Shown piece after piece: positions 55,772-64,000 of a stretch of DNA of 64,000 nt (position 1 is its first letter; the number at the start of each line of letters is the position of its first letter). The notes below the pieces were generated by a model that saw nothing but the letters and a program-made list of their open reading frames with translations, was not told the DNA's origin and made no database searches. The position numbers and the translations under genes were made by a program. This stretch comes from Pseudoxanthomonas gei (lineage in GTDB: Bacteria; Pseudomonadota; Gammaproteobacteria; Xanthomonadales; Xanthomonadaceae), in the NCBI RefSeq assembly GCF_010119615.1, contig NZ_QOVG01000002.1:186001-250000 (forward strand), given 5' to 3'.

Positions 55772-56401
55772 TCAGAACTTCCAGACGTAGGCGGCGCCAT
55801 AGACCAGCGGATCGATGTTGGCGCTGCCCAGCCTGGCGCCGTTCAACGACACTTCGGTGTCGATATCGGCCCAGCGCACGTCGACGCGCACGGCGCCGCG
55901 CTCACCGACCTTGAAGTCCAGGCCGGCATGCGCGGCCAGGCCCCAGGAATCACCGAGCTTGAGGCGGTCGCCGGCCAGCGCGCCCCTGCTTTCTTCGCTG
56001 AAGAAGGTCGTGTAATTGATGCCCGCGCCCACGAACGGCGAGACCGTGCCGGCACTGTTGAAGTGGTATTGCAGCGACACGGTCGGCGGCAGGTGTCTGG
56101 TGCTGCCCACGGTGCCCAGCCCGTCGATGGCGATGTCGTGCTTGAACGGCAGCGCGGCCAGCACCTCGATGCCGAGGTTCTGGCGCACGAAGTATTCGAA
56201 GGTGATGGTCGGCTTGACGTCGCTGTCGACGTCCAACGCCAGGGTGCCGCCGGCGAGGGCGCCGTTGCCGGACTTCGGGTTCACCTGGTGCACGCCGACG
56301 CCCAGGGTCCAGTCGCCTGCCGACTGGGCCAGGGCGGGTGTGGCGAGGCCGGCAAGGGCAAGGGCGAGCCCCAGGGCAAGGGGGCGTTGGCTGTGGATCA
56401 T
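55772..56401 (-). CDS. OmpW family outer-membrane protein
   Basis: 209 residues. The signal peptide ends in TPALA. The mature protein is an eight-stranded barrel with the family end YGAAYVWKF. Segments typical of OmpW are LGVGVHQVNPKSGNG, LALDVDSDVKPTITFEYF, NLGIEVLAALPFKHDI and YHFNSAGTVSPFVGAGINYT. It probably forms a channel for small hydrophobic molecules. GGAGAGCAACCC before ATG supports the start. Confidence 0.93.
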   Translation of the reverse strand: MIHSQRPLALGLALALAGLATPALAQSAGDWTLGVGVHQVNPKSGNGALAGGTLALDVDSDVKPTITFEYFVRQNLGIEVLAALPFKHDIAIDGLGTVGSTRHLPPTVSLQYHFNSAGTVSPFVGAGINYTTFFSEESRGALAGDRLKLGDSWGLAAHAGLDFKVGERGAVRVDVRWADIDTEVSLNGARLGSANIDPLVYGAAYVWKF

Positions 56402-56422
56402 GGGTTGCTCTCCGTGGGGTGA

Positions 56423-57604
<1,182 letters not shown>

Positions 57605-57629
57605 GCCACACCTATCCAACGAAAGTTTG

Positions 57630-57656
57630 ACGGGAGCGCCTATATGGCGCTCCCGT
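57630..57656 (+). terminator. Hairpin terminator after gap
   Basis: ACGGGAGCGCC (57630-57640) pairs perfectly with GGCGCTCCCGT (57646-57656) around TATAT. The stem is 11 bp but the following sequence has no U tract. Confidence 0.7.
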
Positions 57657-57696
57657 CGTATCCGGGCCCTACCCGTTGTCGCTAAAACCTGCTGTT

Positions 57697-57791
57697 GTAG
57701 GAGCGACGCAAGTCGCGAAACACGCATTACCCGATTGCAGACAGAACGGGTCCCGACGATTTCCTGGCTTCGCGACTTGCGTCGCTCCTAC
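57697..57791. repeat. Family A REP pair downstream of gap
   Basis: Perfect 23-base arms (57697-57719, 57769-57791). The core reads GCAAGTCGC on the left and GCGACTTGC on the right, differing from copy 4531 at one position in both arms, so the long-stem pairing is preserved. Confidence 0.9.
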
Positions 57792-57919
57792 GACACCCGG
57801 TCAGGCGGTTCTTCCGGTGTTAGGAGGATGGCGTTGGAAGGGGCGCGATGGTAAGCCAGTTGCAAAGCGGTACCGATTCATCGACGCTTCGCTGAAGCAG
57901 GCATGGGGAATGGACGCGA

Positions 57920-60652
57920 ATGGATGATCTGGCGGGGATACTGGTTCTGCTTGGACTGGTGGTGTTGGCGGTACCGGTGCTGCTGGTCATGGCGCTGGTT
58001 TCCATCAGTGGCCTGAAGCGCCGCGTCGGCGACCTGGAAGATGAAGTGCGAGGCCTGCGCATCGCGCCATCGCCGTTGCCGGCCGCCGTGCACGGCGGTG
58101 AACGGGTCGATAACGGGCCCGTTGCCCAGGGCGCACCTGCTGCGGAGCCTGGTCTTCGCGAACCGACACTGGCCGAACTCACACGCAGGCCCAGCGTGCA
58201 GGAGCCGGCCGTCATCATTACGCAAGTCGAAGTTCCCGACCCGACGCTCGCCGCGCCACTGCCGCCGCCACTGCCGCCCACACCGCGGATTCCTGCAGCC
58301 GCGCGGCGTTCTTCCGCGCCTCCGCCGCCATCAACGCCGGATGTATTCACCGTCGCCTCGCGCGCGGTCAAGCGCTGGTTCACCGTGGGCAACGTGCCGG
58401 TCAAGATCGGCATGCTGGTGCTGCTGGCCGGCGTGGCCGCGCTGCTGAAATACGCGGTCGACCAGGGCATGTTCACCCTGCCGATCGAACTGCGACTGGC
58501 CGGCATTTCCGCTGCGGCGCTGGCCGGCCTGGTATTCGGCTGGCGGCAGCGCGAGCACAAGCGCGCGTTCGCGCTGGCGCTGCAGGGCGGCGCCATCGGC
58601 GTGCTGCTGTTGACCGTGTTCGCCGCATTCAAGCGCTACGACCTGCTGGAAGCGGCGCCCGCGTTCGGCATCAGCGTGGTGCTGATTGCGGGCATGGGCG
58701 TGCTGGCGGTGCTGCAGGACTCGAAGACGCTGGCCGTGCTGGGCATCCTGGCCGGTTTCATGGCGCCGATCTGGCTGTCCACCGGCAGCGGCAACCACGT
58801 CGCGCTGTTCTCCTACTACGCGGTGTTGAACGCAGCCATCCTCGCCATCGCCTGGTTCCGGCCGTGGCGGGTGTTGAACCTGCTGGGCTTCGTCTTCACC
58901 TTCGGCATCGGCACGCTGTGGGGCGTGCTGAAGTACGACGCCACCAAGCTGGCCAGCACCGAACCCTTCCTGTTGCTGTTCCTGGCCTTCTACCTGCTCA
59001 TCCCGATCCTGTACGCGCGCAAGCAGCCGGCCAGCCGCGGCGACCTGATCGACGGCTGCCTGGTATTCGGAACGCCGCTGGTGGTGTTCTCGCTGCAGGC
59101 CGCCCTGCTGATGCCCGCCGATGACAGCCCGCGCATGCCGCTGGCGCTGTTCGCACTGGGGCTCGGCGCGCTGTACGCGGTGCTGGCGAAACTGTTCATC
59201 CACCGCGAGCGCTATGCAGCGCTGGGCACCTCGTACGCCCTGCTCGCGGTGGGCTTCGCCACGCTTGCCGTGCCACTGGCCTTGTCGGCACGTGCGACCG
59301 CATCGGTGTTCGCGCTGGAAGGCGCCGCCCTGGCCTGGCTGGGGTTGCGCCAACAACGCTGGCTGCCCCAGGTCACAGGTGCGGGCCTGCAACTCGCTGC
59401 GGCCGCAGCGTTGTCCATCGGTGCTTCGCGTTACTGGCCCGGCGAGCAGGCCGTTGCCAATCCCACCTTCATGGGTGCGTTGCTGATCGCGCTGGCCGGC
59501 ATCGCCAGTGCCTGGGCGTACCGCCGCGAAAACAGGCCGCAAATCGCACTGGCGTACTACCTGTGGGCGCTGGCCTGGTGGTGCGGCACCGCGCTCAACG
59601 AGATCGGCGATTTCATCGCCCGTGACACGCGCGCCGACGTGGTGCTGGCGTTCGCCGCCGTCACCGGCTGGCTGGCCGCCGAGGTGCATCGACGCAACCC
59701 GGCGCCCGCGCTGGCGCTGACCACGCTGGGCGGTTTCGTCGCGGCGATTCCGCTGGCGCTGTTGCAGATGGACGCGCACCAGCAGCCGTTCGCCGGTTAC
59801 GGCCTGTGGGCCTGGCTGGTGTTCGCGGTACTCGGCATCCGCAGCCTGCTGTGCCTGCGCGTCAGCGAAGACCGCTTCGCTGGCTGGGCGCAGTTCGCCT
59901 GGTGGCTGGTGTGGCCTTCGGTGGCCTCTATGCTGTTCTCGTGGCTGGCCGGGCGCTTCGATCTTGCCCAGGGCTGGCAGGCGGCGTTGCTGGCCCTGCC
60001 GTGGCTGCTGGCAGTCACCCTGTCGATGTTCCGCTGGCCCTGGCTGGCGGCACCGCAGGGCGAAAGCTTCGATCCTTATCGCACCGGCCTGCAGACCGTC
60101 TATTTCACCGTGCTGGGCCTGTGGTGGCTGGTCGCCCTGTTCCTGCCCGGCGACAGCACGCCGCTGCCGTGGCTGCCGGTGCTCAATCCGATGGAACTGG
60201 CGCAACTGGCGCTGCTGGCGCTGGCCGCGCGCTGGCTGTGGTCGGAACAATCGCCGCAGTGGCTGCAGAACCTGCGCATCTTCAAGATGTCGGCGGCCGG
60301 CTTCCTGATGGTCACCTTCGTCACCCTGCGCGCGGTGCATCACTGGGGTGGCGTCGAATGGAACGCGGGCATGCTTTCGACCAGCCTGGCGCAGACCAGC
60401 CTGACCGTGGTCTGGAGCGTGCTGGGCGTGCTGGGCTGGGTGATCGGCTCACGCCGCGGCCAGCGCGGCCTGTGGCTGGCCGGCGCGGTGCTGATGGGCG
60501 TGGTGCTGGCCAAGCTGGTATTCGTCGACCGCCAGCACCTGGGCAACCTGCTCGGCATCGGCTCCTTCATCGCCTACGGCCTGCTGTGCACGCTGGTGGG
60601 CTACTTCGCGCCGGCGCCGCCGCGCACCGCCAACGAGGAAGTCCCCGCATGA
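57920..60652 (+). CDS. DUF2339 family multi-pass membrane protein
   Basis: 910 residues with over 20 hydrophobic helices and a long N-terminal tail. The first helix (GILVLLGLVVLAVPVLLVMALV) precedes a helical linker, a Pro/Ala/Arg-rich region (about 100-140) and then the membrane core beginning WFTVGNVPVKIGMLVLLAGVAALLKYAVDQG, typical of DUF2339. No enzymatic motif is seen. Its stop overlaps the next gene's start (ATGA). In many gammaproteobacteria this gene pairs with a DUF3999 gene; the function of the pair is unknown, although an envelope role is implied. Confidence 0.88.
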   Translation: MDDLAGILVLLGLVVLAVPVLLVMALVSISGLKRRVGDLEDEVRGLRIAPSPLPAAVHGGERVDNGPVAQGAPAAEPGLREPTLAELTRRPSVQEPAVIITQVEVPDPTLAAPLPPPLPPTPRIPAAARRSSAPPPPSTPDVFTVASRAVKRWFTVGNVPVKIGMLVLLAGVAALLKYAVDQGMFTLPIELRLAGISAAALAGLVFGWRQREHKRAFALALQGGAIGVLLLTVFAAFKRYDLLEAAPAFGISVVLIAGMGVLAVLQDSKTLAVLGILAGFMAPIWLSTGSGNHVALFSYYAVLNAAILAIAWFRPWRVLNLLGFVFTFGIGTLWGVLKYDATKLASTEPFLLLFLAFYLLIPILYARKQPASRGDLIDGCLVFGTPLVVFSLQAALLMPADDSPRMPLALFALGLGALYAVLAKLFIHRERYAALGTSYALLAVGFATLAVPLALSARATASVFALEGAALAWLGLRQQRWLPQVTGAGLQLAAAAALSIGASRYWPGEQAVANPTFMGALLIALAGIASAWAYRRENRPQIALAYYLWALAWWCGTALNEIGDFIARDTRADVVLAFAAVTGWLAAEVHRRNPAPALALTTLGGFVAAIPLALLQMDAHQQPFAGYGLWAWLVFAVLGIRSLLCLRVSEDRFAGWAQFAWWLVWPSVASMLFSWLAGRFDLAQGWQAALLALPWLLAVTLSMFRWPWLAAPQGESFDPYRTGLQTVYFTVLGLWWLVALFLPGDSTPLPWLPVLNPMELAQLALLALAARWLWSEQSPQWLQNLRIFKMSAAGFLMVTFVTLRAVHHWGGVEWNAGMLSTSLAQTSLTVVWSVLGVLGWVIGSRRGQRGLWLAGAVLMGVVLAKLVFVDRQHLGNLLGIGSFIAYGLLCTLVGYFAPAPPRTANEEVPA

Positions 60653-62016
60653 AAACCGCCGCTGTCAGCCGTCTGGCCTGGATTGCATTGCTGCCCCTGG
60701 CCGCCTTCGCCGGTGTGCGCGAGGACTATGCCCGGCAGTGGCCACTGACTTTGTCGAATGCCGATGCCGGCGCCTACCGCGTGGTGCTGGATCGCGACGT
60801 ATATGCGCAACTGCAATCCCCCGCCTTGAAAGACCTGGTGGTGGTGAATGCCGAAGGCGCTGCCGTGTCGGCTTCGTTGTTCGATGCGGAACAGCCGTTG
60901 GCGCAGTCCATCCCCGCGGTGGAGGTGCCGTGGTTTCCGCTGCCGACCGGCAAGGCACTGGCGGGCGACATCGCTTCCATCAGCGAGATCGCCGCCGACG
61001 GCAGCCTGCGTCGCGTGGTGATGACCGGCGCGGGAGCGGCGGCAGCGGCCAGCAGCGATTACCTGATCGACACCAGCCGCCTGCGCCAGCCCGTGCGGGC
61101 CTTGCAGGTCAGCTGGCAGGCAGGGCAGGGGCCTTTCGACCGCGCCTACCGGGTCGCGGCCTCGGATGACCTCAAAGCCTGGCGTACGGTGCAGGAAGAG
61201 GGACACCTGGTCGACCTGCAGAACAACGGTGCACGCATCCTCGAGGACCGCATCGAACTGGACGGCGTGCAGGCCAGGTACCTGCGCCTGCAGCCGTTGC
61301 AGAAGGACCAGCCGGCGCTGGCCCTGACCGGCGTGCGTGCCGGTTTCGCCGCTGCCGCCGCGCCCGATTGGCAGTGGGAGGAAATCAGCGGCAAGCGCGT
61401 CGTCGAAAAAGATGGCATCGCGGCCTTCGTCTATGAAATCAAAGGGCGGTTTCCGTTCGAGCGTGCGGACGTGGTGCTCCCCGGCAACAGCAGCAACGAG
61501 TGGATGTTGAAGTCGCGCGACCACGAGGATGCCCCATGGCGCGCCGTCGCGGCACCGTGGATGGCCTTCCAGTTGCAAGGTGGCAGCAGCCGTTCCGCGC
61601 CGCAGCCGCTGCAGGGACTGGATCGCGATCATTACTGGCAGCTGACCTCAAAATCCGCTGCCGATGGCGCCGCGCCGCTGTTGCGGCTCGGCTATCGTCC
61701 CGAAGTGCTGGTGTTCCTGGCACAAGGCCAGCCGCCTTATGCGGTGCTTGCCGGCAGCGCGCGGGCCGCGCGTGCAGAGGCTCCACTGTCGCAGCTGGTC
61801 GATGCGCTGCGTGCGCAGCGCGGACAGGACTGGCGGCCTGCCAGCGCCACCCTGGGCCAGGGTGAATCCCTCGCCGGCGCAGCGACGGCATTGACGCCAG
61901 CGCCGGTGGAGCGCGACTGGAAGGCGTGGCTGTTGTGGGCGCTGCTGGTTGGCGGCGCACTGGTCGTGGCCGGTTTCGCCTTCAGCCTGCTGAAGAAGCC
62001 GAAGCAGGCGCAATAG
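60649..62016 (+). CDS. DUF3999 family membrane protein
   Basis: 455 residues. A signal-like N-terminus (LAWIALLPLAAFA) precedes a periplasmic beta-rich domain (REDYARQWPLTLSNADAGAYRVVLDRDVY, YLRLQPLQKDQPAL) and a single C-terminal helix (AWLLWALLVGGALVVAGFAF) with basic end KKPKQAQ. This is the DUF3999 architecture. It is translated with the DUF2339 protein through an ATGA overlap, so the two are probable partners. A REP pair lies 12 bp after the stop. Confidence 0.87.
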   Translation: MKTAAVSRLAWIALLPLAAFAGVREDYARQWPLTLSNADAGAYRVVLDRDVYAQLQSPALKDLVVVNAEGAAVSASLFDAEQPLAQSIPAVEVPWFPLPTGKALAGDIASISEIAADGSLRRVVMTGAGAAAAASSDYLIDTSRLRQPVRALQVSWQAGQGPFDRAYRVAASDDLKAWRTVQEEGHLVDLQNNGARILEDRIELDGVQARYLRLQPLQKDQPALALTGVRAGFAAAAAPDWQWEEISGKRVVEKDGIAAFVYEIKGRFPFERADVVLPGNSSNEWMLKSRDHEDAPWRAVAAPWMAFQLQGGSSRSAPQPLQGLDRDHYWQLTSKSAADGAAPLLRLGYRPEVLVFLAQGQPPYAVLAGSARAARAEAPLSQLVDALRAQRGQDWRPASATLGQGESLAGAATALTPAPVERDWKAWLLWALLVGGALVVAGFAFSLLKKPKQAQ

Positions 62017-62027
62017 CCAACGAGCTG

Positions 62028-62177
62028 CTGTAGGAGCGACGCCCGTCGCGAAGCAGTGGAGATTGCAGCGGCAGCGACTTGCGTCATCGCGCCATCCCGA
62101 ACCCGGCTCCGGGGACAACCACGCCAATCGTGATCGCCCCCGGTTCCACTGCTTCGCGACGGGCGTCGCTCCTACAG
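62028..62177. repeat. Family A REP pair between DUF3999 and valS
   Basis: Perfect 33-base arms (62028-62060, 62145-62177), the longest of the family. The core reads GCCCGTCGC on the left and GCGACGGGC on the right, again matched substitutions relative to copy 4531. A further 10-bp inverted repeat (62174-62183 with 62222-62231) follows and may serve the convergent valS as a terminator. Confidence 0.9.
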
Positions 62178-62236
62178 GGATGCGTCGCTCGTGCAGGTAT
62201 ACCGTCGCATGTGCAGGGAGTGCATCCCTGTCGGCG

Positions 62237-64000
62237 TTACAGCTTGGCGCGCTGTTCCTGCAGGCCGCTCAGCTGGGCGCTCCAGTCGAGCAGGCGCTGG
62301 CGTTCCTGGTCGATGACGGCCGGCGGGACCTTGTCGCTGAATTTCCCGAGCTTGGCTTCGCTCTTCTCCTTCTCGGCCGCGACCCGGGCAATCTCCTTGT
62401 CCAGGCGCGTGCGTTCGGCATCCAGGTCGACCAGTCCTTCCAGTGGTACCAGCAGCTTCAACTCACCCACGATGGCCACGGCCGAAGCGGGAGCCTGTTC
62501 GTTTTCCTGCAGCCATTCGATCGCTTCAAGCCTGAGCAGGAAGGCCAGCTGCGACGCATAGCGATCGGCCAGCTTGCGATCGTTGGCGTTGCCATCCTGC
62601 AGCAGCAGGCGCACCTGCTTGCCGGGTGACACACCCAGCTCGCTGCGCACGCGGCGCAAGCCCGAGACCATGTCCTTCAACCACTCGACGTCGATACCGG
62701 CCTGCGTGTAATCGTCGGCAGCATGATCGGACGCGGCCGGGTAGGGCTGCAGTGAAATCGTCGGCGCATCGATGCCCAGGCGTGGGGCGACCTGCTGCCA
62801 GAGTTCCTCGGTGACGAACGGCACCAGCGGGTGCAGCAGGCGCAGCAGCGCTTCCAGCACGTACAGGACGGTGTGGCGGGTGCTGTCGGCGGCCGCCGCA
62901 TCGCCACCGTTGAGCGCCGGCTTGGACAGTTCCAGGAACCAGTCGCAGAACTCGTTCCAGGCGAATTCGTACAAGGTCTGCGCAAGCAGGTCGAAGCGGT
63001 AGCTGGCGTAGTGGGTTTCGGCCTCGGCCGTGGCCTTGGCGAGGCGCGACAGGATCCACTTCTCGGCGTCGGTGACAGCCGCGGGAGTGCCTGCGGGAGC
63101 CGCGAAGCCCTCGGTGTTCATCAGCACGAAGCGCGTGGCGTTCCACAGCTTGTTGCAGAAATTCTTGTAGCCCTCGGCGCGGCCCATGTCGAACTTGATG
63201 TCGCGGCCGTGGTTGGCCAGCGCGGCGATGGTGAAGCGCAGCGCGTCGGCGCCGTGCGCGGCAATGCCATCGGGGAATTCCCGGCGCGTGGCCTTCTCGA
63301 TCTTGGGCGCGTCGGTCGGCTTCATCAGGCCGGTGGTGCGCTTGGCGATCAGGTCTTCCAGGCTGATGCCGTCGATGATGTCCAGCGGGTCCAGCACGTT
63401 GCCCTTGGACTTGGACATTTTCTGCCCGTCCTTGTCGCGGATCAGGCCGGTGATGTAGACGTCCTTGAACGGCACCTGCCCGGTGAAGTGGTCGGTGAGC
63501 ATGATCATGCGCGCGACCCAGAAGAAGATGATGTCGAAGCCGGTGACCAGCACGCTGCCGGGCAGGTAGCGGTCGAAGCCGCGCTCGTCCATGGCGCCGG
63601 CATCGGGCCAGCCCATGGTGCTGAAAGGCCACAGGCCCGAGCTGAACCAGGTTTCCAGCACGTCGTGGTCCTGGGTGAGGCGGATTCCGGTCGCTGATGT
63701 TGTGGGAGGGGCTTCAGCCCCGACGCTTTCACCCACCTGCGCGGTCGGGGCTGAAGCCCCTCCCACAGAAGCGGCGGCCTTTGCATAGGCCTCTTCTTCG
63801 GTGCGGGCGACGTAGTAATTGCCTGCCTCGTCGAACCACGCCGGGATGCGGTGGCCCCACCAGAGCTGGCGGCTGATGCACCAGTCCTGCAGGTTCTCCA
63901 TCCAGTGGCGGTAGGTGTTGATCCAGTTACCCGGGACGAAGCGCACGTCGCCGTCGTTGGCGAGCTTCAGGCCGCGCTCGCCCAGCGCGTCCATCTGCAC
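62237..64000 (-). CDS. valS: Valyl-tRNA synthetase, C-terminal part (cut by the window edge), with REP-derived insertion
   Basis: 587 residues are visible; the HIGH motif and most of the editing domain lie outside. Present are [40 protein letters not shown]-type sequence, [27 protein letters not shown], the catalytic [12 protein letters not shown] loop, the anticodon-binding domain (LFWNA-like [13 protein letters not shown]) and the C-terminal coiled coil ([20 protein letters not shown]). Between [10 protein letters not shown] and [14 protein letters not shown] there is an extra segment absent in E. coli ValS. It is encoded by a family B REP pair at 63702-63766 and reads in frame (SVGGASAPT, then VGAEAPPT). 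Confidence 0.95.
   Translation of the reverse strand: MQMDALGERGLKLANDGDVRFVPGNWINTYRHWMENLQDWCISRQLWWGHRIPAWFDEAGNYYVARTEEEAYAKAAASVGGASAPTAQVGESVGAEAPPTTSATGIRLTQDHDVLETWFSSGLWPFSTMGWPDAGAMDERGFDRYLPGSVLVTGFDIIFFWVARMIMLTDHFTGQVPFKDVYITGLIRDKDGQKMSKSKGNVLDPLDIIDGISLEDLIAKRTTGLMKPTDAPKIEKATRREFPDGIAAHGADALRFTIAALANHGRDIKFDMGRAEGYKNFCNKLWNATRFVLMNTEGFAAPAGTPAAVTDAEKWILSRLAKATAEAETHYASYRFDLLAQTLYEFAWNEFCDWFLELSKPALNGGDAAAADSTRHTVLYVLEALLRLLHPLVPFVTEELWQQVAPRLGIDAPTISLQPYPAASDHAADDYTQAGIDVEWLKDMVSGLRRVRSELGVSPGKQVRLLLQDGNANDRKLADRYASQLAFLLRLEAIEWLQENEQAPASAVAIVGELKLLVPLEGLVDLDAERTRLDKEIARVAAEKEKSEAKLGKFSDKVPPAVIDQERQRLLDWSAQLSGLQEQRAKL
63702..63766. repeat. Family B REP pair inside the valS coding sequence
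   Basis: Arms 63702-63725 and 63744-63766 match the pair near the RAYT gene with an 18-base spacer. On the minus strand it is translated as part of valS; both arms stay open because the arms lie in frames without TGA (V-G-G-A-S-A-P-T and V-G-A-E-A-P-P-T). Confidence 0.95.

Larger units (their letters stand above)
57605..57919. other. Intergenic region gap/DUF2339 (315 bp) with terminator and REP pair
   Basis: The region holds a hairpin at 57630-57656 and a family A REP pair at 57697-57791. From 57792 to 57919 I see no gene or clear promoter; the DUF2339 gene has no strong ribosome-binding site. Confidence 0.7.

Noticed and set aside
63690-63780. Frameshift or pseudogene in valS at the REP
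   Set aside because: The reading frame is continuous on both sides and conserved motifs follow in the same frame.

Overview
The window is a contiguous piece of a high-GC gammaproteobacterial chromosome. Gene content and order point to the family Xanthomonadaceae (Lysobacter, Pseudoxanthomonas, Stenotrophomonas or Luteimonas type). The supporting signs are ygfB-pepP, rph-(VOC)-rdgB-hemW, yicC-gmk-rpoZ-spoT, divergent mrcA/pilMNOPQ, and many GTAG/GTGG-headed palindromic (REP) repeats. I see no tRNA, rRNA, CRISPR array, prophage or plasmid signature. The genus is not resolved from sequence alone.

Layout. 0-6 kb: the start of a PAS sensor gene, ygfB-pepP, a secreted unknown, a TerC-type membrane protein and pepQ. 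6-14 kb: PilZ/DUF1631, the rph-VOC-rdgB-hemW group, and yicC and gmk. 13.7-17 kb: rpoZ-spoT (stringent response) and ridA. 17-23.3 kb: an AraC-type regulator divergent from a beta-helix lipoprotein, a di-heme cytochrome lipoprotein and a TonB-dependent receptor; the first two look like a known but uncharacterised gene pair. 23.3-29 kb: recG, a nucleoside hydrolase, a zinc-free L31 protein, citrate synthase and a conserved unknown. 29-36.8 kb: penicillin-binding protein 1A divergent from the overlapping type IV pilus genes pilMNOPQ. 36.9-43.8 kb: a MoxR/DUF58/Bat operon. 43.9-47.4 kb: a dicarboxylate symporter and transketolase. 47.4-48.3 kb: a REP-associated tyrosine transposase (RAYT) flanked by its REPs. 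48.3-54.8 kb: an acetyl-CoA hydrolase, then one tight minus-strand run of modA-modB-modC, a sulfite-oxidase-fold protein, two YeeE/YedE halves and a persulfide-dioxygenase-like enzyme. 54.9-64 kb: S1/P1 nuclease, OmpW, GAPDH, DUF2339/DUF3999 and the 3' part of valS.

Highlights. (1) A REP pair of the same family that flanks the RAYT lies in frame inside valS, adding roughly two dozen residues just upstream of a conserved TWFSS segment. (2) REP sequence supplies the stop codon of both the RAYT and the convergent acetyl-CoA hydrolase gene. (3) At least three REP families occur, but only one RAYT is present. (4) The 17-23 kb cluster combines an AraC regulator, a beta-helix lipoprotein, a di-heme lipoprotein and a TonB receptor, and its function is unknown. 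(5) Sulfane-sulfur genes and molybdate-transport genes appear to be co-transcribed as seven genes.
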